A stretch of DNA of 64,000 nt from Hoeflea marina (lineage in GTDB: Bacteria; Pseudomonadota; Alphaproteobacteria; Rhizobiales; Rhizobiaceae), in contig NZ_QGTR01000002.1 in assembly GCF_003182275.1 (NCBI RefSeq), forward strand, positions 496,001 through 560,000, in the 5' to 3' direction. Below, one piece after another: positions 1 through 8,273 of the stretch. Position 1 is the stretch's first letter. Every line of letters begins with the position of its first letter. A program made the position numbers and the translations under genes. The notes under the pieces are model-generated. The model worked only from the letters and a program-made list of their open reading frames with translations. It ran no database searches and was not told the DNA's origin.

Positions 1-1416
1 ATAGCCCAGATAATTCATCACCTGCGGCTGTTGCGGGTAGAGCTGCAGCGCGCGCTTGAAATTGGCTTCCGCCTTCGGCCATTGCTTCAGCCGCTCCTGG
101 GCGATGGCGAGCTGGAAGAACAGGTTCCAGTCGGCCTTCGAGGGCGCCGGTCCGATGACCGCAATGGCCGTCTGGTAGTTGAGCGCCATTTCGGCGTAGT
201 CCTTGTCCGACGACAGCACGGTGCCATAGGCGAGGTAGCTGCGCAGGTCCTTCGGATCGGATGCGATCAGGGCCTTGAGGTGATCCTTGGCCTGACCTTC
301 CTCGCCCATGTCGGCAAGCGCCAGTCCGAGCTGCAGCTCGGAGATCCGCCGCATCGGCGAGTTCTCCGGAACCGACTTGTAGATGGCGATGGCATCCTCG
401 GGCTTGCCGAGCGCTTCCTTGAGGCTGCCGAGCATCACCAGCGTCGCAGCGTCCTCGGGATCGAGGGCACGGGCGAACTGCAGGTACAGCGCCACGGTTT
501 CCTCCGCGCCTTCCCTGTTGAGCGCGCTGCCGAGCGTGAACAAGGCCGCCGCGGCGCCCTGCTGAGCGGTCTCGATGTCGGCTTCGGGCGTCTTGCCCGC
601 CTCTATCTGCTGTCGCATCGCCGAAAGCGGCGCATAGCCTGGCGAGAAGTCCTCGCCCGCCGACAGCGCGTCGAGCGCACCGCGGGTGTTGCCCTGCAGC
701 CCGTCGAGCGCGGCCAGAGCCATCACCGTGCGGATATAGGTGTCGGGCGCCGCCGCGCCGTTGGCCTTGTCGGAAACCGATGCGACATAGGCCTTGCGCG
801 CGGTTTCCGCGTCTCCCATCGCCTGGGCCATGGCGCCGGAGTGGAAGCGCAGGAACACCGGATACCAGGGCGGGCCATCCAGCGAATCCAGCGTCGCCAG
901 CGCCTGCTTGCCCTTGCCTGCGCCGAAATCGGCCCAGGACTTGAGCAGCGTATTGAGCAGGCGGTCGATCGGATTGTCGGATTTGTCGTCGAGCAGCCCG
1001 GATGCGGTCTCGAAGTCGCGCTTGTTGATGGCGTCGATCGCCAAAGCGAGGCTTGCGACCTGCGCCACGGCAGGGTCGTTCTTCATGTCGCGGGCCAGCG
1101 CCACGCCTTCCTCGAACCGGCCGGCGGTGAACAGTGTCACCATCAGCCTCTGCCGGATCTCGGGGTTGCCGGGATCGAACTCGAGTGCCTTGCGGTAGAA
1201 CGTGATCGCTGAGTCGGTATCATTGTCGAAATCGGCCGTGCGGCCGGCGAGGAATGCACCGGCAAAGCCGAGGAACTGCGGCTTTGCGTCCGCTTCAGCC
1301 GACTTGGAAGCCGCGGCAGATGCCGGGAAGACAAGCGGGGAACCCGGCAGCGTCGCCAGGACGAGCGCTCCAAGCGCGACACTGGCCGCGAGCCGGAGAA
1401 TGTGGTTTTGCCGCAT
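1..1416 (-). CDS. TPR-repeat exported protein, 3' end beyond window
   Basis: The reading frame is open from an ATG at 1416 to the left window edge (472 residues) without a stop, so the C-terminus is missing. Residues 1-35 form a signal peptide (basic MRQNH start, hydrophobic stretch, small residues before cleavage). The rest is helical TPR-like: recurring segments such as AEANFKRALQLYPQQPQVMNYLGY at the edge have the spacing of TPR helices. Known exported TPR proteins of Rhizobiales assist envelope or exopolysaccharide processes; the exact role is not readable here. It lies about 150 bp downstream of the prenyl synthase gene in the same orientation. Seen: signal peptide and TPR signature. Inferred: periplasmic location. 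Confidence 0.85.
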   Translation of the reverse strand, partial: MRQNHILRLAASVALGALVLATLPGSPLVFPASAAASKSAEADAKPQFLGFAGAFLAGRTADFDNDTDSAITFYRKALEFDPGNPEIRQRLMVTLFTAGRFEEGVALARDMKNDPAVAQVASLALAIDAINKRDFETASGLLDDKSDNPIDRLLNTLLKSWADFGAGKGKQALATLDSLDGPPWYPVFLRFHSGAMAQAMGDAETARKAYVASVSDKANGAAAPDTYIRTVMALAALDGLQGNTRGALDALSAGEDFSPGYAPLSAMRQQIEAGKTPEADIETAQQGAAAALFTLGSALNREGAEETVALYLQFARALDPEDAATLVMLGSLKEALGKPEDAIAIYKSVPENSPMRRISELQLGLALADMGEEGQAKDHLKALIASDPKDLRSYLAYGTVLSSDKDYAEMALNYQTAIAVIGPAPSKADWNLFFQLAIAQERLKQWPKAEANFKRALQLYPQQPQVMNYLGY

Positions 1417-1497
1417 CAATCATGCCTCTTGTTCGAGATGAGCCTCGGGTCCCGTCCTGCTTCGTCCGGGAGCCGGAATCAAAGCGCGGGTTTGCCT

Positions 1498-1524
1498 CAT
1501 GGTAGCGCCTACCATGGCTTTTTT
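1498..1524 (+). terminator. perfect hairpin followed by T-run, pointing rightward
   Basis: CATGGTAG at 1498-1505 pairs perfectly with CTACCATG at 1509-1516 around a 3-base loop, and six T follow at 1519-1524. This is a rho-independent terminator for plus-strand transcription, yet both flanking genes are on the minus strand. It may stop antisense transcription, or act as a leader hairpin for the TPR gene. Confidence 0.45.
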
Positions 1525-1566
1525 GTTGCAAGGCGGCAAGTATGGCCGCTTTCCGTGTGGTTGCGG

Positions 1567-2604
1567 TCAATGAGCCCGGCTGAGGCAGAACGCGATCACT
1601 TCCATGAGCGCGTCCTTTTCGCCCGAATCAGGCAGCGGCGCCAGCGCATCCCGCGCGATCGAGCTGTAATGCTCGGCTCGCGCCACGGTGTCCTTCAGGC
1701 TCCCGTATTTGGCGAGAAGCCCCATGGCCTTTTCCAGCGCGTGGGAATCATTGTCGCCGGTCTCGATCGCCTGCCGCCAGAAGGCGCGCTCCTGGTCGGT
1801 GCCGCGCCGGTAAGCGAGAACGACCGGCAGGGTGATCTTGCCCTCGCGGAAATCGTCGCCGACATTCTTGCCCAGTTCCTTGGCCGAGCCGCCATAGTCG
1901 AGCACGTCGTCGATCAGCTGGAAGGCGAGGCCGAGATTGATGCCGTAGGAGCGCAAGGCATTGCGTTCCGCCTTCGAGGCCTGGGCGACGATCGGGCCCA
2001 CCTCGCAGGCGGCCGAAAACAGCGCCGCTGTCTTGGCGCGAATGACGGAGAGGTAATCGTCCTCGGTGGTCTCCATGTTCTTGGCGACCGACAATTGCAG
2101 CACTTCGCCCTCGGCGATCACCGAAGCGGCGGTGGAGAGCACGTCGAGTGCGTCCAGCGAGCCCACCTCGACCATCATCCGGAAAGCCTGGCCCAGAAGA
2201 AAGTCGCCCACCAGGACGCTCGCCTGGTTGCCCCAGATCATCCGCGCCGTCGACTTGCCGCGTCTCAGGTCACTCTCGTCGACCACGTCGTCATGGAGCA
2301 GCGTCGCCGTGTGCATGAACTCGACCGAGGTGGCGAGCTTGATGTGCGCCTCGCCGCGGTAGCCGAACATCGTCGCCGAAGCGAGCGTCAGCATCGGCCT
2401 GAGCCGCTTGCCGCCCGACGAGATCAGATGGTTGGCGACCTCGGGGATCATCTGTACATCTGATCCGGCCTTGGAGAGAATGAGCTGGTTGACCCGATCC
2501 ATGTCGGCCTTCGTCAGATCGACGAGGGGCTTGACGGATGCCTGCCGGTTCATTCCTTCTTCGAGGGGTATGACGACGCCCAATGCACCTGACTCCTGTT
2601 TCAT
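1567..2604 (-). CDS. ispB: polyprenyl (octaprenyl/decaprenyl) diphosphate synthase
   Basis: A trans-prenyltransferase that elongates farnesyl or geranyl diphosphate with isopentenyl diphosphate to make the side chain of ubiquinone. The protein is 345 aa from ATG 2604 (an upstream in-frame extension in the reading frame lacks family similarity). GGKRLRP precedes the first aspartate-rich motif DDVVDESDLRRG; the second is DDVLD in QLIDDVLDYGG. Length fits the family. Divergent from the DUF2007 gene across a 93-bp gap containing a TACAAT-like box. The UbiA homologue at 22391 would use its product. Chain length cannot be read from the sequence; decaprenyl is usual in Rhizobiales. Confidence 0.95.
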   Translation of the reverse strand: MKQESGALGVVIPLEEGMNRQASVKPLVDLTKADMDRVNQLILSKAGSDVQMIPEVANHLISSGGKRLRPMLTLASATMFGYRGEAHIKLATSVEFMHTATLLHDDVVDESDLRRGKSTARMIWGNQASVLVGDFLLGQAFRMMVEVGSLDALDVLSTAASVIAEGEVLQLSVAKNMETTEDDYLSVIRAKTAALFSAACEVGPIVAQASKAERNALRSYGINLGLAFQLIDDVLDYGGSAKELGKNVGDDFREGKITLPVVLAYRRGTDQERAFWRQAIETGDNDSHALEKAMGLLAKYGSLKDTVARAEHYSSIARDALAPLPDSGEKDALMEVIAFCLSRAH

Positions 2605-2697
2605 GCTTGGTGTACAATAAGTGTGCGCACTGGCCCGGGCAAGCGGCGAATTGGCGCGTTTCCCCAATCCCTGCCGGGATTTCCGCAAAGGACCCAA

Positions 2698-2940
2698 ATG
2701 CACGACCTGATTCGAACAAACGACCCCGTCCTCGTCTCCTTCGTCGAAAGCCTGATGAAGGATGCCGGCATCGGCTGCCTTGTCGCCGACACAGGCATGA
2801 GCATCATGGAGGGCTCGGTCGGCATCATTCCGCGCCGCATCCTGGTGGATCCCTCGAAGGCCGCCCAGGCCCGCCGCATCATCACCGAAGCCGGCCTGGG
2901 CGCCGAGCTCAGGCCATGGACCGGAGAGGACGGGGAGTGA
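2698..2940 (+). CDS. DUF2007 family small protein
   Basis: 80 aa starting MHDLIRTND at ATG 2698. It matches the DUF2007 (putative signal-transducing) fold: an N-terminal segment facing two states (TNDPVLVSFVESLMKDAGI), a central GIIPRRILVD, and a C-terminal helix with ARRIITEAGL. Function is unknown for the family. Its stop overlaps the GTG start of the methylase by the 4-base GTGA arrangement, so the two are translationally coupled. Confidence 0.85.
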   Translation: MHDLIRTNDPVLVSFVESLMKDAGIGCLVADTGMSIMEGSVGIIPRRILVDPSKAAQARRIITEAGLGAELRPWTGEDGE

Positions 2941-3758
2941 CAGCCGGAGGCCCGGGACTGGCGGGCGCCGAGCCGCCCCCGGCGGACTCGGGCGGCTTCA
3001 CGGTGGATGCCTTCCATTTCGGCCGCTTTCATCTGGTCCAGCCCGCAGACGCCGGCCACCGCGCCGGCATGGATGCCATGCTGCTGGCCGCCACAGTGCC
3101 GGATGACGCCAGGGGACATCTCGCCGATCTCGGCGCCGGCGCCGGCGGCGCCGGGCTGGCTGCGGCCTCGCGCGTGCCGGCACTTGCGGTCACGCTGGTC
3201 GAGCGCTCGCCGGTGATGGCGGCCTATGCCCGACGCTCGCTGGCGTTGCCGGAGAACGCAGGGCTTGCGGGCCGCGCCTCGGTGATCGAGGCGGATGTCG
3301 GCCTCGCGGGAGCGGCCCGGCGCGCCGCCGGTCTCGCCGATCATGCCTACGACCACGTCATCATGAACCCGCCCTTCAACGAGGGCCGCGACCGTCGCAC
3401 GCCCGATGCGCTCAAGGCCGAGGCGCACGCCATGGAGCACGACGACCTGTTCGAGCGCTGGCTCAGGACCGCGGCCGCCATTCTCAGGCCCGGCGGCCAG
3501 GTTTCGGTCATCGCCCGCCCGCAATCGCTGGAAGCGCTGCTCGCCGCCTTCAAGGGCCGGTTTGGCGGCGTGGAGGTCACCCCGGTGCAGCCACGGGCTG
3601 CTGATGACGCCATCCGCATCCTCGTGACCGCGCTCAAGGGCAGCCGGGCCCGGCTTCAGCTGCGTCCGGCCATCGTCATCCACGCAGCCGAGGGACGCGA
3701 CTTCTCGCCTGTGATGGCGGATCTGAGCAATGGCCGCGCCGCCTGGCCGCGCCGCTGA
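2937..3758 (+). CDS. TrmN6-like tRNA1(Val) adenine methyltransferase
   Basis: Class I SAM-dependent N6-adenine methyltransferase of the COG4123 group, which modifies A37 of tRNA1(Val) in E. coli. Visible motifs: DAMLLAATV and the SAM loop DLGAGAGGAGLA, acidic LVERSPVM, and the catalytic N-P-P-F tetrad in IMNPPFNEGRDRR. I chose GTG 2937 (273 aa) because it overlaps the DUF2007 stop and has GGAGAGGA six bases upstream; ATG 2916 is in frame and also possible. The family assignment is good; the exact tRNA substrate is inferred. Confidence 0.85.
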   Translation: MTAGGPGLAGAEPPPADSGGFTVDAFHFGRFHLVQPADAGHRAGMDAMLLAATVPDDARGHLADLGAGAGGAGLAAASRVPALAVTLVERSPVMAAYARRSLALPENAGLAGRASVIEADVGLAGAARRAAGLADHAYDHVIMNPPFNEGRDRRTPDALKAEAHAMEHDDLFERWLRTAAAILRPGGQVSVIARPQSLEALLAAFKGRFGGVEVTPVQPRAADDAIRILVTALKGSRARLQLRPAIVIHAAEGRDFSPVMADLSNGRAAWPRR

Positions 3759-3796
3759 GCTGGTTCTGTTCCCCGCCGATGCCTGCCGGCATCGGT

Positions 3797-3853
3797 CATT
3801 GCAGTTCGGCCATTGCGGCTCGGCCATTGCAAGCCCCGCCATTGCAAGCCGGG
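3797..3853. repeat. four imperfect tandem copies of a 14-15 bp unit
   Basis: Units beginning CATTGC occur at 3797, 3811, 3825 and 3840, with consensus CATTGCRRYYCGGC. They lie in the 167-bp gap before the S49 peptidase gene. No function is evident; slippage-type tandem duplication in the promoter region is the simplest reading. Confidence 0.7.
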
Positions 3854-3925
3854 GGAAAAGACTTACATCCCTTCCAACACACTGCCATTCGGTTGTGCCG
3901 CAATCCGGCGCCAAAGGACATATTC

Positions 3926-4783
3926 ATGGTTTCGCTCAGGTCTTATCTGCCCAGGCGGTTTCGCAAGGACGAGACCGTCATTCCGCTGGTCCGTCTGCAC
4001 GGCACGATCGCGGCGGGCGGCAACCAGTTCCGGCCGAGCCTCAATCTCGCTGCCGTGGCCTCGCAGCTGCAGCGCGCCTTTGATGACAAGCAGGCGCCGG
4101 TGGTGGCGATCTCGGTCAACTCGCCCGGCGGCTCGCCGGTCCAGTCGCGGCTGATCTTCCGCCGCATCCGCGATCTCGCCGAGGAGAAGAACAAGAAGGT
4201 GCTGGTCTTCGTCGAGGATGTGGCGGCTTCCGGCGGCTACATGATCGCAGTGGCGGGTGACGAGATCATCGCCGATCCGTCCTCCATCGTCGGTTCCATC
4301 GGCGTGGTCTCGGCAAGCTTCGGCTTCACCGGGCTGCTCGAAAAGCTCGGCGTCGAGCGCCGCGTCTACACCGCCGGAAAGAACAAGGCGACGCTCGATC
4401 CGTTCCGGCCCGAAAATCCCGCAGATGTCGAGCATCTCAAGGAACTGCAGCTCGACGTCCACCAGGTCTTCATCGACCTGGTCAAGGAGCGCCGCGGCGC
4501 CAGGCTCGCCGACGATCCGAACCTGTTCACCGGCATGTTCTGGAGCGGCGTCCGCGGCCATGGCCTCGGCCTTGTCGACCAGCTTGGCGACATGCATTCC
4601 GTGCTCCGCGCTCGTTACGGCGAAAAGGTCAGGGTCAGGATCGTCAGCGCGCCGCGCGGCTTCCTCGGCCGCCGGCTTCCCGGCGCCGTGGCGCAATTCC
4701 AGGGGCAGGCCCTTGCGGCCGCCGCCTCGGAGGGATTGAATGCGGTCGAGGAGCGCGCCCTGTGGTCGCGCTTCGGTCTATAG
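3926..4783 (+). CDS. S49 (SppA/SohB-type) serine peptidase
   Basis: 285 aa protein of the signal-peptide-peptidase family with a Ser-Lys dyad. The nucleophile is Ser102 in VAASGGYMIA; the general base is Lys154 in GKNKATLDPF, 52 residues later, the spacing seen in bacterial SppA. VNSPGGSP and GSIGVVSASFGF are further family signatures. There is no N-terminal transmembrane segment, so it is either cytoplasmic or peripherally attached. The start MVSLRSYLPRRF at ATG 3926 removes a low-similarity extension. A small membrane protein gene follows 22 bp later and may form a unit with it. Confidence 0.92.
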   Translation: MVSLRSYLPRRFRKDETVIPLVRLHGTIAAGGNQFRPSLNLAAVASQLQRAFDDKQAPVVAISVNSPGGSPVQSRLIFRRIRDLAEEKNKKVLVFVEDVAASGGYMIAVAGDEIIADPSSIVGSIGVVSASFGFTGLLEKLGVERRVYTAGKNKATLDPFRPENPADVEHLKELQLDVHQVFIDLVKERRGARLADDPNLFTGMFWSGVRGHGLGLVDQLGDMHSVLRARYGEKVRVRIVSAPRGFLGRRLPGAVAQFQGQALAAAASEGLNAVEERALWSRFGL

Positions 4784-4805
4784 ACACAGGGCGGGGAGGG
4801 ATCCG

Positions 4806-4997
4806 ATGCCGCAATTGCTGATACTGGCCGCCTTCGGCGCCGTCGCATGGCTGGGCTACAGGAAGTTCGTCGCCGAGGCCGAGCGGGTCTCCGCCCGCGT
4901 CCGCGCCGCCGAAAAGGAACAGCAGACCGGCGCCCAGGGCACGCTGATCGAGGATCCGGTCACCGGCGAGTACCGGCTCAAGAAGCCCGAGGAGTGA
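4806..4997 (+). CDS. small membrane-anchored protein
   Basis: 63 aa, start ATG 4806 with GGGAGGG just upstream. An N-terminal hydrophobic segment (LLILAAFGAVAWLGY) is followed by a charged helix and DPVTGEYRLKKPEE. Similar short proteins sit behind S49 peptidase genes in Rhizobiales. No domain of known function is recognised. Confidence 0.75.
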   Translation: MPQLLILAAFGAVAWLGYRKFVAEAERVSARVRAAEKEQQTGAQGTLIEDPVTGEYRLKKPEE

Positions 4998-5243
4998 TCC
5001 ACCGCCTGTCGGCGGACGACGCGGTCGGGACTTGATGGCTCTGGCCGTGGAGCCGGACGTCAGGGTCTATAGCCTTATCAGCTTTGGTCTTGGCGCAATT
5101 GCTAAAGGCCCCGGCCTTGCCCTATATGGACGCGTGTCGACGTTTTCGCATCGAGGTCATCCTGACCGAAATCCGGGAACGGGGGATCGGCCGGCTCATC
5201 GGAATCCCGGACAGGCGAGCATCCTCGTCTGTATCGTCCCGAC

Positions 5244-6542
5244 ATGTTCAACGGACCGCCCGTGCTGACCGAAATCGCCATCGTTGTTCTTCTCACCCTG
5301 GTCAATGGCGTCCTTGCCATGTCGGAGCTCGCCGTCGTCTCCTCCCGCCCGGTACGGCTGAAGCTCCTTGCCGATCAGGGCAACAGGGGAGCGGCGATCG
5401 CCATCCGCCTTGCCGAGGATCCCGGCCGCTTTCTCTCCACGGTGCAGATCGGCATCACGCTGGTCGGCGTCCTCTCCGGCGCGTTTTCCGGCGCCACGCT
5501 GGGCGCAAGGCTGTCGGGCTGGCTCGAGCTTCAAGGCCTGTCGGACGCCATGGCTGACGGCCTGGGCGTCGGATCGGTCGTCGTCGCCATCACCTACCTG
5601 TCGCTCATCGTCGGCGAACTTGTGCCCAAGCAGATCGCGCTCAGGGCCCCCGAGGCGATGGCCTCGAGGGTTGCTCCGGCCATGGCCCTGCTGTCGAAGG
5701 TCGCCATGCCTCTGGTCTGGCTGCTCAACGCGTCGGGAAAGGCCGTCCTCGCGCTGCTCGGCCAGAAGGGCGAGACCGACGAGAGGATGAGCGACGAGGA
5801 GATCCGCACGGTGCTCGCCGAAGCCCACAGCGCAGGCGTCATCGAGCCCGAGGAATCGGAGATGATCTCGGGCGTCATGCGGCTGGCGGACCGGACCGTG
5901 CGCGGATTGATGACCCCGCGTCGGGATGTGGAAGTCATCGACATCGAGGATGATCTGGCTGAAATCCGCGAGCAGCTTCGCAACTCGAAGCGCTCCCGCC
6001 TGCCGGTGAGAAACGGTGCCTCGGACGAGATCCTGGGTGTGATCGTCGTCAAGGACGCGCTCGATGCCTTCCTGCAGGGAAACAATCTCGACGTGCGAAG
6101 CCTGATGCGCGACGCTCCTGTCGTGTCGGACCGCACGGCTGCCTTGAACGTCATTCAATCGCTGCGAAAGTCACCGGCTCACATGGTGCTGGTCTATGAT
6201 GAATATGGCCATTTCGAAGGCATCGTCACGTCGGGCGATGTTCTCGAGGCCATCACGGGCGTGTTCCAGGAGGATGAAAGCGGAGAGCCGGCGATCGTGG
6301 AACGTGAAGACGGCTCCTTCCTGGTCGCCGGGTGGATGCCGATCGACGAGTTCGCCGATGAGATGGGGTTCCCGCTCGACGGGGAGCCGGACTACGAGAC
6401 GGTCGCCGGCTTTGTCATCGATCAGCTCAAGCACCTGCCGGAACTGGGCGAGAGCTTCAGCGCGAAGGGCTGGCACTACGAAGTCATCGACATGGATGGA
6501 CGGCGCGTCGACAAGCTGCTGGTCAGGAAGGTCACCGCTTGA
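5244..6542 (+). CDS. CNNM/CorC (HlyC) family transporter with CBS pair
   Basis: 432 aa membrane protein. Residues 1-190 form the DUF21/CNNM transmembrane domain with GELVPKQIAL, typical of the family; residues about 205-330 hold two CBS domains (RGLMTPRRDVEVID, then SLMRDAPVV and YDEYGHFEGIVTSGDVLEAI); the C-terminal 85 residues are the CorC_HlyC domain with GWMPIDEF and DYETVAGFVI. The family is linked to magnesium/cobalt efflux; old annotations call it hemolysin. It is separated by 246 bp from the preceding gene and seems to have its own promoter. Confidence 0.93.
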   Translation: MFNGPPVLTEIAIVVLLTLVNGVLAMSELAVVSSRPVRLKLLADQGNRGAAIAIRLAEDPGRFLSTVQIGITLVGVLSGAFSGATLGARLSGWLELQGLSDAMADGLGVGSVVVAITYLSLIVGELVPKQIALRAPEAMASRVAPAMALLSKVAMPLVWLLNASGKAVLALLGQKGETDERMSDEEIRTVLAEAHSAGVIEPEESEMISGVMRLADRTVRGLMTPRRDVEVIDIEDDLAEIREQLRNSKRSRLPVRNGASDEILGVIVVKDALDAFLQGNNLDVRSLMRDAPVVSDRTAALNVIQSLRKSPAHMVLVYDEYGHFEGIVTSGDVLEAITGVFQEDESGEPAIVEREDGSFLVAGWMPIDEFADEMGFPLDGEPDYETVAGFVIDQLKHLPELGESFSAKGWHYEVIDMDGRRVDKLLVRKVTA

Positions 6543-6711
6543 ATCGGGCTTGCCGCCAGCGTTTGGTAGGCGGCGCACGGCGGTCAGGCATCATGCTGCT
6601 CGGACTCTGCAACCCTTGACCATCCCCGCCCGTCATGGCACCAGTCGCGGCACTTTCAAAGCCGCCTTCCGCGCCGTGTGACACCGCCGGAGCGCCATCG
6701 GGACCCATGCC

Positions 6712-7761
6712 ATGATCGAAACCCTGCCCGACCACATGCAGCCGACCCGCTCGTTCCAGGCGCTGATCCTGGCCCTGCACCGCTACTGGGCCGATTACGG
6801 CTGCGTCATCCTGCAGCCCTACGACATGGAAGTGGGCGCCGGCACATTCCACCCGGCCACCACCCTGCGCGCGCTCGGGCCGAAGCCGTGGAACGCCGCC
6901 TATGTGCAGCCCTCGCGACGCCCCAAGGACGGTCGCTACGGCGAGAACCCCAACCGACTGCAGCACTACTACCAGTACCAGGTGATCCTGAAGCCCAATC
7001 CGTCCAACCTGCAGGAGCTCTATCTCGGCTCGCTGAGGGCCATCGGCATTGACCCTCTGCTGCACGACATCCGCTTCGTCGAGGACGACTGGGAAAGCCC
7101 GACGCTCGGCGCCTGGGGTCTCGGCTGGGAGTGCTGGTGCGACGGCATGGAGGTCTCGCAGTTCACCTATTTCCAGCAGGTCTGCGGCATCGAATGCGCG
7201 CCCGTCGCCGGCGAGCTGACCTATGGCCTCGAGCGGCTGGCCATGTATGTGCAGGGTGTCGACAATGTCTACGACCTCAATTTCAACGGCCGCGAGGGCG
7301 ACGAGAAGGTCACCTATGGCGACGTCTTCCTGCAGGCCGAGCAGGAATACTCCCGGCACAATTTCGAATATGCCAACACGGCGACGCTGCTCCGCCACTT
7401 CGAGGACGCCGAGCGCGAATGCGAGGCGCTGCTCAACGCCGGCGCCCCCTTTTCCTCCCCCCAGCGGGGGGAGGTGTCGGCGCAGCCGACGGAGGGGGGG
7501 CAACAGACCCCATCCGATCCTGCGGGCCAGGCCTCCGCGGCAGGGGAGGGAATGCTGTCGCTGCACAAATGTGTCTTCCCGGCCTATGACCAGTGCATCA
7601 AGGCGTCCCACGTCTTCAACCTGCTCGACGCCCGCGGCGTCATCTCGGTGACCGAGCGCCAGGCCTATATCCAGCGGGTGCGCAACCTCTCGCGCCAGTG
7701 CGGCGAGGCCTTCCTGATGACGGATGCCGGCGGCGCCAATTTCCTGCAGGCCGCCGAGTAG
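6712..7761 (+). CDS. glyQ: glycyl-tRNA synthetase alpha subunit with repeat-derived insertion
   Basis: Catalytic alpha subunit of the tetrameric bacterial glycyl-tRNA synthetase; glyS for the beta subunit lies at 16752. Signatures include [37 protein letters not shown] and [10 protein letters not shown]. At 349 aa it is about 35-45 residues longer than usual. The extra sequence is residues 247-283, between ALLNAGAP and [11 protein letters not shown], where relatives have only a short linker. Its DNA (7450-7560) contains two perfect hairpins of the mosaic palindrome found elsewhere in this window. The reading frame stays open, so the protein is probably made with the insert as a surface loop. 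Confidence 0.95.
   Translation: MIETLPDHMQPTRSFQALILALHRYWADYGCVILQPYDMEVGAGTFHPATTLRALGPKPWNAAYVQPSRRPKDGRYGENPNRLQHYYQYQVILKPNPSNLQELYLGSLRAIGIDPLLHDIRFVEDDWESPTLGAWGLGWECWCDGMEVSQFTYFQQVCGIECAPVAGELTYGLERLAMYVQGVDNVYDLNFNGREGDEKVTYGDVFLQAEQEYSRHNFEYANTATLLRHFEDAERECEALLNAGAPFSSPQRGEVSAQPTEGGQQTPSDPAGQASAAGEGMLSLHKCVFPAYDQCIKASHVFNLLDARGVISVTERQAYIQRVRNLSRQCGEAFLMTDAGGANFLQAAE
7450..7560. repeat. mosaic palindromic repeat inserted in frame in glyQ
   Basis: CCTCCCCCC at 7454-7462 pairs with GGGGGGAGG at 7466-7474, and GTCGGC at 7476-7481 pairs with GCCGAC at 7485-7490. The same module order (C/G hairpin, then TGTCGGCGCAGCCGAC, then a G-run) occurs between genes at 36793-36838. It is translated as [14 protein letters not shown] within GlyQ. 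Confidence 0.85.
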
Positions 7762-8273
7762 ACGCAGGATTTCCTGGCTGGATCCCGGCCGCGGCATCCC
7801 GACACGTCCCGCCGCCCGGGCGGATTCGGAAACGGGCCGCTGGGGTACGACGCCGCTCCCCTTGAGGGCTACAAGATAATGGGTTTTGGTGGAGCAAGAC
7901 TACCCCCACCCTCAATCCCTCCCCTCAAGGGGGAGGGAGGCCTGTTCCTCATGCGCGGCAACGTCCATCACAAATCCAATAGATGACCGGTGAGGGCCGC
8001 CGAGCGCCTGTCCCCTCCCCCTTGAGGGGAGGGGTTAGGGGTGGGGGTATCGCAGGTTGCGGAGAGTGAGTAGGGCCGGGGCGACGTAGAAGGAGAGGGA
8101 AGTGCACGACTTGCCGCAGGTGTGTCTGCCGATCATGCGCATGCGGCGCGCTCGCCGGGTCGGTATGGCTTGCGGCGCCTTCATGCTGGCCACGCAGCAG
8201 CCCCTTGCGGCCCGTCATCCGGCTGGTCGTCCGGGCGGAGCGGGCCGGCAAATTCGACCGGCCCGGCCTCCCT
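7762..8273. other. 512-bp gap without a credible gene
   Basis: Apart from the inverted repeat at 7900-8049, the stretch holds only short frames with no family signature. A plus-strand frame around 8102-8250 (VHDLPQVCLPIMRMRRARR) is arginine-rich and not convincing. No tRNA or known RNA fold was recognised. Confidence 0.5.
7900..8049. repeat. inverted-repeat element with self-complementary arms
   Basis: The left arm at 7900-7937 (CTACCCCCACCCTCAATCCC, then CTCCCCTCAAGGGGGAGG) and the right arm at 8012-8049 are nearly exact reverse complements over about 38 bp, with a 74-bp centre. Each arm also contains its own hairpin around CTCAAG. It lies between the converging ends of glyQ and the phosphoesterase gene, so it could work as a bidirectional terminator or be a small non-autonomous mobile element. 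Confidence 0.75.

Noticed and set aside
31-1212. 393-codon plus-strand frame
   Set aside because: Antisense to the TPR gene, which has a signal peptide and TPR periodicity; the plus frame is Arg/Gly-rich with no family match.
2583-2936. N-terminal extension of the TrmN6-like frame
   Set aside because: Overlaps the DUF2007 gene in another frame and is low-complexity; GTG 2937 has a ribosome site and the GTGA overlap.
7949-8251. 100-codon minus-strand frame after glyQ
   Set aside because: Half of it is translated inverted repeat; no family signature.
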